Assembly (NCBI RefSeq): GCF_000622225.1
Contig: NZ_JHWD01000003.1
Location: forward strand, 248,001-312,000
From: Roseomonas mucosa ATCC BAA-692
Lineage (GTDB): Bacteria; Pseudomonadota; Alphaproteobacteria; Acetobacterales; Acetobacteraceae
DNA: 64,000 nucleotides
Direction: 5' to 3'
In this document: one piece after another, positions 57,275 to 64,000 of the stretch
Numbering within the stretch: the stretch's first letter is position 1
How the letters are laid out: the number at the start of each line of letters is the position of its first letter
Translations under genes and position numbers: made by a program
Notes under the pieces: model-generated
Told to the model about the DNA's origin: nothing
What the model saw: the letters and a program-made list of their open reading frames with translations, nothing else
The model's database searches: none

Positions 57275-58669
57275 CTAGATGTGGATCACGCGGCCATAGG
57301 CATCAAGCACCGACTCATGCATGGCTTCCGAGACCGTGGGGTGGGGGAAGATCGTGTCCATGAGCTCCTGCTCGGTGGTCTCCATCGTCTTGGCGATGAC
57401 ATAGCCCTGGATCATCTCCGTCACCTCGGGCCCGACCATGTGGGCACCCAGCAGCTCCCCGGTCTTGCTGTCGAAGACGGTCTTGATGAAGCCCTCGGGC
57501 TCGCCCAGCGCGATCGCCTTGCCGTTGCCGATGAAGGGGAAGCGGCCGACGCGCACCTCGTGCCCGGCCTCCTTGGCCCTGGCCTCGGTCAGCCCCACGG
57601 AGGCGACCTGCGGGCGGCAATAGGTGCAGCCCGGGATGTTGTTGGTGTCCATCTTGTGCGGATGGCCGCCGGCGATGGCCTCGATGCAGGCGATGGCCTC
57701 GTGGCTGGCCTTGTGCGCCAGCCAGGGCGCGCCGGTCAGGTCGCCGATGGCGTAGACGCCGGGCTCCCCGGTCTCGCCGAAGCCGGTGGTGACCACATGG
57801 GTCCGCTCCACCTTCACCTTGGTGCCTTCCAGGCCGAGATCCTCGACATTGCCGACGATGCCGACCGCCGAGATCAGCCGGTCGGCGGTGATCTCCTGGG
57901 TCTTGCCGCCGGCCTCGACCGTGACGGTCACGCTGTCGGCGCCCTTCTTCACGCCCTGCACCTTGGCGCCGGCCAGGACGGTCATGCCCTGCTTCTGGAA
58001 GGCCTTCTGCACGAAGGCGCTGACCTCGGCATCCTCGACCGGCAGGATGCGGTCCAGCGCCTCGATCAGCGTCACCTTGGCGCCCATGTTCAGGTAGAAG
58101 GAGGCGAATTCCGAGCCGATGGCGCCGGAGCCGATCACCACCAGCGACTTCGGCATCTCCTGCGGCACCAGGGCCTCGCGGTAGGACCAGATCAGCTTGC
58201 CGTCCGGCTCGATGCCGGGGAGGACGCGGGCGCGGGCACCGGTGGCGAGCACGATGTGCTTCGCCTGGATCTCGGCGACCGGCTTGCCGTCCTTGGCCAC
58301 CGAGAGCCTGCCCGGCCCCGCCAGCTTCGCATGGCCGTCGAAGACCGTGACCTTGTTCTTCTTCAGCAGGTGCTTCACGCCGCCCGAGAGCTGCGAGGCG
58401 ACCGCGCGGGAGCGCTTGACCACCTTCTGGAAGTCGAAGCGGATATTGTCGGCGGCGAAGCCATAGGCATCCAGCGTGTGCAGCAGGTGGTTGATCTCGC
58501 TGGCGCGCAGCAGCGCCTTGGTCGGGATGCAGCCCCAGTTGAGGCAGATGCCGCCCAGGTTCTCGCGCTCCACCAGCGCCACCTTCATCTTCAGCTGCGC
58601 CGCGCGGATCGCCGCGACATAGCCGCCGGGGCCACCGCCCACCACCACCAGGTCGAACTGCTCGGCCAT
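57275..58669 (-). CDS. lpdA: Dihydrolipoyl dehydrogenase (E3)
   Basis: A 464-residue FAD enzyme that re-oxidises lipoyl groups. [15 protein letters not shown] binds FAD, the redox disulfide is Cys42-Cys47 in [28 protein letters not shown] binds NAD, and the His-Glu dyad is in [15 protein letters not shown] 58669 starts at the first strand. It is 22 bases after a glycosyltransferase-like gene. Confidence 0.97.
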   Translation of the reverse strand: MAEQFDLVVVGGGPGGYVAAIRAAQLKMKVALVERENLGGICLNWGCIPTKALLRASEINHLLHTLDAYGFAADNIRFDFQKVVKRSRAVASQLSGGVKHLLKKNKVTVFDGHAKLAGPGRLSVAKDGKPVAEIQAKHIVLATGARARVLPGIEPDGKLIWSYREALVPQEMPKSLVVIGSGAIGSEFASFYLNMGAKVTLIEALDRILPVEDAEVSAFVQKAFQKQGMTVLAGAKVQGVKKGADSVTVTVEAGGKTQEITADRLISAVGIVGNVEDLGLEGTKVKVERTHVVTTGFGETGEPGVYAIGDLTGAPWLAHKASHEAIACIEAIAGGHPHKMDTNNIPGCTYCRPQVASVGLTEARAKEAGHEVRVGRFPFIGNGKAIALGEPEGFIKTVFDSKTGELLGAHMVGPEVTEMIQGYVIAKTMETTEQELMDTIFPHPTVSEAMHESVLDAYGRVIHI

Positions 58670-58691
58670 CGGTTCTTGTCCTTCCGTGTGA

Positions 58692-60110
58692 TCAGCCCGC
58701 CGCCAGACCCGGCAGGCGGCGCAGCGCCGGCATCCGCCGGGCCGCGAGTGAGAGGATTCCCCAGGCCGCGGCAATGGCGCCGCCGAGCATCAGGGCGAGG
58801 TTGTAGCGTTCCTGGTTCACCGAGGCCCCGGCATGGACGAGGAGCATGATCCAGGCGGGCGCGGCGTAGAGCAGGAGCGGCGTCAGCCGGCCGGCGCGGC
58901 GCGCGGCGGCAAGGCCGAAGGGCGCCAGGAGAACCATGCCGATCCCCCAGTAGCGGCCGATCCACAGCCCTCTCCAGGCGAGGGAGAGCGTGGTCAGCGC
59001 GTGCCAGAACGGGTGGAGCAGGATGCCCTCCCGCACGATCGCGGCGAAATGCGCGTCGATGCCGCCGGACAGCGCCAGGGCCGCCTCGCGGTGCTGCTGG
59101 CCCAGGTCGTAGAAGCTGCCGGGCCGGTCCCAGTCGAGCGGCCAGACCGTGTCCCGGCCGAACAGGGCGGTGGCGAGGTTGTCGCCGAAATCCGGCAGCC
59201 AGTAGAGGAAGGAGGCCAGGAGCTGGCGTGCCGTCATGTCGTTGTAGGACAGGCGCTCGACCAGCACGGCGGGGCCGTAGCCGGCGCTCAGGGCGAAGTG
59301 GCCGAGCACGAGCCCGTTGCGGATCATCCAGGGCAGCAGCGGCAGCGCGAGGCCCAGCGCGAGGAGCGGCAGCGCCGGCCAGGAAAGCCGCCCGCGCGCG
59401 GCGAAGACGGCGACGGCCAGCAGCGCCACGGGGATCAGCACCATGTGGCTGGGGCGCGTCAGCACCAGCAGGCCGAGGGCCGCGCCCGCCAGCAGGGCCG
59501 GGAGGCCCCGCGGGCCGCGATCCTGGAACAGACGGAGGAACAGCAGCGCCGCGCCGGCGAAGAGGAAGAGGCCCAGGCTCTCGGTCATGGCCAGGGTGAT
59601 GAGCTTGGCATAGCTCGCCAGCGTGCCGAGGCCGATGACGGTGGCAAGCGCCGCGATGGCCGTGCTGCCGGACAGGCGCCGCGCGGCGGCGAACAGGAAG
59701 GCCAGCGCGCCGGCACAGAGCGCCATCTGCACCGGCAGGGTGAGGCCGCGATAAGGCGGGCAGTTCTGCGCCACGTCGCCGCTGGACCAGTGGCGGACGA
59801 GGCAGGCCGCGTTCTCGCGCAGCCGGGGGTCGAGCTCCATCATTCCGGCGAGGAGCAGCGGATAGCCGGGGCCGAGGAACATGCCGGGCGGCGGGACCTC
59901 CCGGCTGCTGTCCACCTTGTCGAAGAAGCCGTCGGAATAGACGCCGTGATGCACCAGGTCCCAGGCCGTCATGGCGTAGAAGCGCTGGTCGAAGACATCC
60001 AGCGTCCGGGGCCGCGCGGCCGAGCCGACCGCCAGCAGCACCGCGAGGCACAGGGCGAAGGCGGCCCCGGCCTGGAGCAGCGGGGAGAGATGGCCAGCCG
60101 GGCGCGCCAT
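58692..60110 (-). CDS. Multi-pass membrane protein, GT39/ArnT-like
   Basis: A 472-residue integral membrane protein with about ten hydrophobic helices. The N-terminal loop has RFYAMTAWDLVHHGVYSD, which resembles the first periplasmic loop of dolichyl-phosphate-type glycosyltransferases where the catalytic acidic residue lies, and GPGYPLLLAGM. I infer membership of the GT-C superfamily (GT39-like) but cannot name a substrate. Its place between lpdA and pdhC with tight spacing (22 and 5 bases) means co-transcription with central metabolism genes. Confidence 0.7.
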   Translation of the reverse strand: MARPAGHLSPLLQAGAAFALCLAVLLAVGSAARPRTLDVFDQRFYAMTAWDLVHHGVYSDGFFDKVDSSREVPPPGMFLGPGYPLLLAGMMELDPRLRENAACLVRHWSSGDVAQNCPPYRGLTLPVQMALCAGALAFLFAAARRLSGSTAIAALATVIGLGTLASYAKLITLAMTESLGLFLFAGAALLFLRLFQDRGPRGLPALLAGAALGLLVLTRPSHMVLIPVALLAVAVFAARGRLSWPALPLLALGLALPLLPWMIRNGLVLGHFALSAGYGPAVLVERLSYNDMTARQLLASFLYWLPDFGDNLATALFGRDTVWPLDWDRPGSFYDLGQQHREAALALSGGIDAHFAAIVREGILLHPFWHALTTLSLAWRGLWIGRYWGIGMVLLAPFGLAAARRAGRLTPLLLYAAPAWIMLLVHAGASVNQERYNLALMLGGAIAAAWGILSLAARRMPALRRLPGLAAG

Positions 60111-60115
60111 GGCGG

Positions 60116-60592
60116 TCAGGCCGCGAGGCCCCGCAGCGCCTCGCCATCGAGATAGCAGCGCTGGTGACCGATGGCCGTGCCGGCCCCGAGCCGGTCGTAG
60201 AAAGCGACGGCTGCTACGTTGTCGTCCTTCACGCCCCATTCCAGCCGGTCGCAGCCGGCGGCCAGGGCACGGCGCGCCAGATCGGCGAAGATGGCCCGGC
60301 CGATGCCCTGCCCCCGGGCCGCTTCCTCGACGAAGACCGTGGTGGCGTGCATCAGGCTGCGGCCGCTGTACATGCGGAAGCGGAAAGTCCAGGCGGCATA
60401 GCCGAGCGGCACGCCGTCCCGCTCCACCAGCAGGGCCCAGGCCACGGGCGGCGCGCCGAAGAAGGCGCGCCGCAGGTCGTCCTCCGTTGCGGTCACCCGC
60501 TCCGGCTGCCCCTCATGGTCCGCCAGCGCCCGGGTGAGGCGCAGCAGCACGGGGATATCGGCCGGAACGGCGTCCCGCAGCAGCGGGGTCAC
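60116..60592 (-). CDS. GNAT-family N-acetyltransferase
   Basis: A 158-residue protein. [27 protein letters not shown] contains the acetyl-CoA pyrophosphate-binding motif (RGQGIGRA) and [25 protein letters not shown] completes the fold. The GTG start overlaps the pdhC stop (GTGA). The acceptor is unknown. Confidence 0.88.
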   Translation of the reverse strand: MTPLLRDAVPADIPVLLRLTRALADHEGQPERVTATEDDLRRAFFGAPPVAWALLVERDGVPLGYAAWTFRFRMYSGRSLMHATTVFVEEAARGQGIGRAIFADLARRALAAGCDRLEWGVKDDNVAAVAFYDRLGAGTAIGHQRCYLDGEALRGLAA

Positions 60593-61971
60593 AGCATCAG
60601 GCTCAGCGGGTCCTCGACCGTCTTCTTGAAGGAGGCCAGCCATTCCGCCGCCAGCGCGCCATCGACCACGCGGTGATCGACGGAGAGCGTGCAGGTCATG
60701 ACCGTGGCGACCGCCAGGGCGCCGTCCTTCACCACCGGGCGCTGCTCCCCGGAGGAGACCGCCAGGATGCCGGCCTGCGGCGGGTTGATGATCGCCGCGA
60801 AGTCCTTCACCCCGAACATGCCCATGTTCGAGATGGAGAAGCCGCCGCCCTGGAACTCCTCGGGCTTCAGCTTGCCGGACTTGGCGCGGGCGGCGAGGTC
60901 CTTCATCTCGTTGGAGATGGTGGCGAGGCCCTTCTGGTCGGCCTTGCGCACGATCGGCGTGATCAGCCCTTCCGGGATCGACACGGCCACCGAGATGTCC
61001 ACGTCGTCGTACTGGATGATCGCGTCGTCGGTCCAGGTCGCGTTGACGTTGGGGAACTTCCGCAGCGTCGCCGCCGCCGCCTTGATCACCAGGTCGTTGA
61101 CCGAGAGCTTGAAGGCGCCCGGCCCGTCCTTCGGCGCGCGGGCGTTCAGGTCGGCGCGCAGCTTCAGCAGCGCATCGAGCTGGATGTCCATCGAGACGTA
61201 GAAATGCGGGACGGTCTGCTTGGATTCCGACAGGCGGCGCGCGATGACCTTGCGCATCGAGCTGTTCGGGATCGCCTTGTGCGGGGCCGTGATCGCCGGG
61301 GCCTTGGGCGCGGGCTTCGGTGCCTCCGCCTGCGGCGCGGCGGCGGGAGCGGCGGGCTGGGCCGCGGCGGCCGGCTTCGCGGCGGCGCCACCCTGAACAC
61401 CCCCCTTCTTCTGGGCCGCCTCGATATCCGCCTTCACGATCCGCCCGTTCGGGCCGGAGCCCTGCACGGCGCCCAGGTCGATCCCCGCCTGTTCCGCCAT
61501 GCGGCGGGCGAGCGGCGAGGCGAAGACGCGGCCGTTGGAGCCGCCGCCCGCGGACGCGGCCGGCGCGGCCTCGCCCTTGGGCTGCGGCGCGGGGACCGGC
61601 TGCTCGGCGGCGCCCGCCACCTTGCCGCCGGCTTCCTTGACCGCTTCCAGCGCCGGGCTGCCGGAGGGGGAGGTGTTGCCCTCCCCTCCCTTCCCGTTGG
61701 CGGCCGGGGCGCCGGAGGGCACCGCCTCGCCTTCCTCGATCATGATGCCGATGGGCGCGTTGACCTTCACGCCCTCGGAACCGTCGGGCACCAGGATCTT
61801 GCCCAGGACGCCCTCGTCGACGGCCTCGAACTCCATCGTGGCCTTGTCGGTCTCGATCTCGGCGAGGATGTCGCCGGACTTGACCGTGTCGCCTTCCTTC
61901 TTGAGCCAGCGCGCCAGCGTCCCCTCCGTCATGGTGGGGGACAGGGCGGGCATCAGGATGTTGGTGGCCAT
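60589..61971 (-). CDS. pdhC: Pyruvate dehydrogenase dihydrolipoyl acetyltransferase (E2)
   Basis: A 460-residue E2 component. One lipoyl domain (Lys43 in ETDKATMEF), an Ala/Pro/Gly-rich linker, a peripheral-subunit-binding domain ([31 protein letters not shown] region) and the catalytic core ending with [17 protein letters not shown] are in order. It is 13 bases after pdhB. Confidence 0.96.
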   Translation of the reverse strand: MATNILMPALSPTMTEGTLARWLKKEGDTVKSGDILAEIETDKATMEFEAVDEGVLGKILVPDGSEGVKVNAPIGIMIEEGEAVPSGAPAANGKGGEGNTSPSGSPALEAVKEAGGKVAGAAEQPVPAPQPKGEAAPAASAGGGSNGRVFASPLARRMAEQAGIDLGAVQGSGPNGRIVKADIEAAQKKGGVQGGAAAKPAAAAQPAAPAAAPQAEAPKPAPKAPAITAPHKAIPNSSMRKVIARRLSESKQTVPHFYVSMDIQLDALLKLRADLNARAPKDGPGAFKLSVNDLVIKAAAATLRKFPNVNATWTDDAIIQYDDVDISVAVSIPEGLITPIVRKADQKGLATISNEMKDLAARAKSGKLKPEEFQGGGFSISNMGMFGVKDFAAIINPPQAGILAVSSGEQRPVVKDGALAVATVMTCTLSVDHRVVDGALAAEWLASFKKTVEDPLSLML

Positions 61972-61984
61972 GCGGATGCGCCCC

Positions 61985-63397
61985 TTACTTGCGGTAGGTC
62001 ACGGATTTCACCGCGTCCACCACCTGCGAGAGATGCGGCAGGGCCAGCTTCTCCAGGTTCGCGGCATAGGGCAGCGGCACATCGGCGGCGCAGACCCGGG
62101 CCGGCGGCGCGTCGAGGTAGTCGAAGGCCTCCTCCATCACCCGCATCGCCACCTCGGCGCCGATGCCGGCATAGGGCCAGGCCTCCTGCACGATGACGAG
62201 GCGGTTGGTCTTCTTCACCGAATCCACGACGGTCCCGGTGTCGAGCGGCCGCAGCGTGCGCAGGTTGATGACCTCCGCCTCGATCCCCTCGCCCGCCAGC
62301 TGCTCCGCCGCCTGCATCGCGAGGCCGACCTCGATCGAATAGGCGACGATGGTGACGTCCTTGCCCTCGCGCTCGATCTTGGCCTTGCCGATCGGCAGCA
62401 CGAAGTCCTCGGCGGTCGGACACTCGAAGGTCTGGCCGTAGAGGATCTCGTTCTCGAGGAAGATGACCGGGTTCGGGTCGCGGATCGCGGCGCGCAGCAG
62501 GCCCTTGGCATCGGCCGCCGACCAGGGCGCCATCACCACCAGACCGGGCACGCTGGCATACCAGGCGGCATAGTCCTGGCTGTGCTGCGCGGCGACGCGG
62601 GCGGCGGCGCCGTTCGGGCCACGGAAGACGATCGGGCACTCGATCTGGCCGCCCGACATGTAGCGGGTCTTGGCGGCGGAGTTGATGATCTGGTCGATCG
62701 CCTGCATGGCGAAGTTGAAGGTCATGAACTCCAGGATCGGCTTCAGCCCGTTCATGGCCGAACCCACCGCGATGCCGGTGAAGCCGTGCTCGGTGATCGG
62801 CGTGTCGATCACGCGGCGCGGGCCGAACTCGTCCAGCAGGCCCTGGGAGATCTTGTAGGCGCCCTGGTACTGCGCGACCTCCTCGCCCATCAGGTAGACG
62901 CGGTCATCCGCCCGCATCTCCAGCGCCATGGCGTCGCGCAGCGCCTCGCGCACGGTGGTCGGCTTGGTCGGGCCCCAGTCCTTCTCCGGGGCGATCGGCT
63001 TGGCCGAGGCCTCGGGGCGCTCGGCCGCGCCCTTCTCGGCCACCTTCTTGTGGTCCTCCGCCTCCTTCGCCACGCCGGTATGCGCGGCGGCAGGGGGGGC
63101 AGGCTCGGTCGGCTGGTTGCTGTCGGAGCCCGGCGCGGCGGGCTTCGCGCCCTCCCCGCCACCGTCCAGCTCCGCGATCGGGGCGTTGACGCTGACGCCC
63201 TCGGTGCCCTCGGGCACCAGGATCTTCGTCAGCTTGCCCTCGTCCACGGCCTCGAATTCCATCGTGGCCTTGTCGGTCTCGATCTCGGCGATGATGTCGC
63301 CGGAGCGGACCTCGTCGCCTTCCTTCTTCAGCCAGCGCGCCAGCTTGCCCTCGGTCATCGTGGGCGACAGGGCAGGCATCAGGAGAGTGGCACCCAT
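61985..63397 (-). CDS. pdhB: Pyruvate dehydrogenase E1 beta subunit with N-terminal lipoyl domain
   Basis: A 470-residue subunit. Residues 1-80 are a lipoyl domain nearly identical in pattern to that of E2 (Lys43 in ETDKATMEF), joined by an Ala/Pro/Glu linker to the transketolase-like beta chain ([38 protein letters not shown]). Lipoylated E1-beta chains are known from Zymomonas and Sinorhizobium. ATG 63397 starts the lipoyl domain; pdhA ends one base upstream. Confidence 0.96.
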   Translation of the reverse strand: MGATLLMPALSPTMTEGKLARWLKKEGDEVRSGDIIAEIETDKATMEFEAVDEGKLTKILVPEGTEGVSVNAPIAELDGGGEGAKPAAPGSDSNQPTEPAPPAAAHTGVAKEAEDHKKVAEKGAAERPEASAKPIAPEKDWGPTKPTTVREALRDAMALEMRADDRVYLMGEEVAQYQGAYKISQGLLDEFGPRRVIDTPITEHGFTGIAVGSAMNGLKPILEFMTFNFAMQAIDQIINSAAKTRYMSGGQIECPIVFRGPNGAAARVAAQHSQDYAAWYASVPGLVVMAPWSAADAKGLLRAAIRDPNPVIFLENEILYGQTFECPTAEDFVLPIGKAKIEREGKDVTIVAYSIEVGLAMQAAEQLAGEGIEAEVINLRTLRPLDTGTVVDSVKKTNRLVIVQEAWPYAGIGAEVAMRVMEEAFDYLDAPPARVCAADVPLPYAANLEKLALPHLSQVVDAVKSVTYRK

Positions 63398-63398
63398 C

Positions 63399-64000
63399 TC
63401 AGCGGCTCTCCACCATAACATCGGTCCAGAGTTCGGATTCGTCGGGTTCGGGCGAGGTCTGCGCGAACTCGGCGGCATCGGTGACGATGGCCTTCACCTC
63501 GTCGTCGATCTTCTTCGTCTCGGCCTCGTCCACGCCGAGCTCCTGCAGCCGCTTGCGCACCATCTCGATGGCGTCGTGCGTCTCGCGCATCTGCTGCACC
63601 TCGTCGCGGGTGCGGTACTTGGCCGGGTCGGACATGGAGTGGCCGCGGTAGCGGTAGGTCTTCATCTCCAGCAGGTACGGGCCCTTGCCCTCGCGGCAAT
63701 GGGCCACGGCGCGCTCGCCGGCCTCCCTGACCGCCAGCACGTCCATGCCGTCCACCTGCTCCCCGGGGATGCCCCAGGGCGCGCCGTTCTGCGACAGGTT
63801 CTTGGAGGCCGAGGAACGCTCGACGCTCGTGCCCATGCCGTACTTGTTGTTCTCGATGATGAACACGACCGGCAGCTTCATCAGCGCGGCCATGTTGAAG
63901 CTCTCGTAGACCTGGCCCTGGTTCGACGCGCCCTCCCCGAAATAGGTCAGGCTGACATTGTCGGTCTGGCGGTACCAGTTCGAGAAGGCCAGGCCGGCGC
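63399..64000 (-). CDS. pdhA: Pyruvate dehydrogenase E1 alpha subunit, 5' part beyond the window edge
   Basis: The C-terminal 200 residues of the TPP-dependent alpha chain are present. The frame is open to the edge and reads [20 protein letters not shown] (thiamine diphosphate-binding segment), then [20 protein letters not shown] and the phosphorylation-loop-like [20 protein letters not shown]. The N terminus lies outside the window. Confidence 0.95.
   Translation of the reverse strand, partial: AGLAFSNWYRQTDNVSLTYFGEGASNQGQVYESFNMAALMKLPVVFIIENNKYGMGTSVERSSASKNLSQNGAPWGIPGEQVDGMDVLAVREAGERAVAHCREGKGPYLLEMKTYRYRGHSMSDPAKYRTRDEVQQMRETHDAIEMVRKRLQELGVDEAETKKIDDEVKAIVTDAAEFAQTSPEPDESELWTDVMVESR

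Overview
The window is a stretch of ordinary, densely packed chromosome from a very GC-rich bacterium. I infer an acetic-acid-bacterium relative (Acetobacteraceae, most like Roseomonas) because of the gene order DUF177-rpmF-plsX-fabH-ihfA-merR, a pyruvate dehydrogenase E1-beta carrying its own lipoyl domain, an Asp-type (Mg-type) HemB, a CBP3-like bc1-complex chaperone and the rpoZ-rsh-acpS-lepB-rnc-era-recO order. The genus is an inference from gene content. About 65 protein genes and one tRNA can be supported. I see no insertion sequence, prophage, CRISPR array or rRNA operon. Layout: 1-5.2 kb is the downstream (maturation) half of a carbon-monoxide-dehydrogenase-type molybdoenzyme cluster: coxG (cut by the window edge), coxD, coxE, an XdhC split into two genes, and a fused molybdopterin-binding/nucleotidyltransferase protein. 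5.6-9.7 kb is a three-gene metallohydrolase operon, followed by tRNA-Pro(GGG). 10.1-14.7 kb is the lipid/L32 operon with ihfA and a MerR regulator. A divergent bamE follows. 15.4-23.9 kb is a long riboflavin-centred operon (rpiB-glyA-nrdR-ribD-ribE-ribB-ribH-nusB-thiL-MFS) in which most junctions overlap by a few bases. 24-33 kb holds scattered genes: hemB, bpt and several serine-type hydrolases (dienelactone-hydrolase-like, lipase-like lipoprotein, alpha/beta hydrolase, penicillin-acylase family, patatin). 33.1-42.1 kb is rpoZ-rsh-acpS-lepB-rnc-era-recO-parC, with a recognisable promoter ahead of rpoZ. 42.2-47.5 kb has folK, a peptide-type ABC binding protein, a small secreted protein of unknown function, a sulfite-oxidase-like molybdoprotein, smpB and dapA. 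47.8-51.6 kb runs on the plus strand: slt, an alpha/beta hydrolase, pgpA and a CinA-type amidase. 51.6-55.5 kb has ltaE, a LysR regulator divergent from lrgA-lrgB, and a GST. 55.6-64 kb is the lipoate/pyruvate dehydrogenase block: pdhA (cut by the edge), pdhB, pdhC, a GNAT and a membrane glycosyltransferase-like gene, lpdA, lipA and a COQ10-like gene. I did not find a clearly undescribed system. The points most worth a second look are a recO that appears to start at CTG, a RibBA whose GTP-cyclohydrolase half has lost its catalytic cysteines, two inverted repeats between the LysR gene and lrgAB, short in-frame tandem duplications, and two low-GC islands in gene-free gaps.
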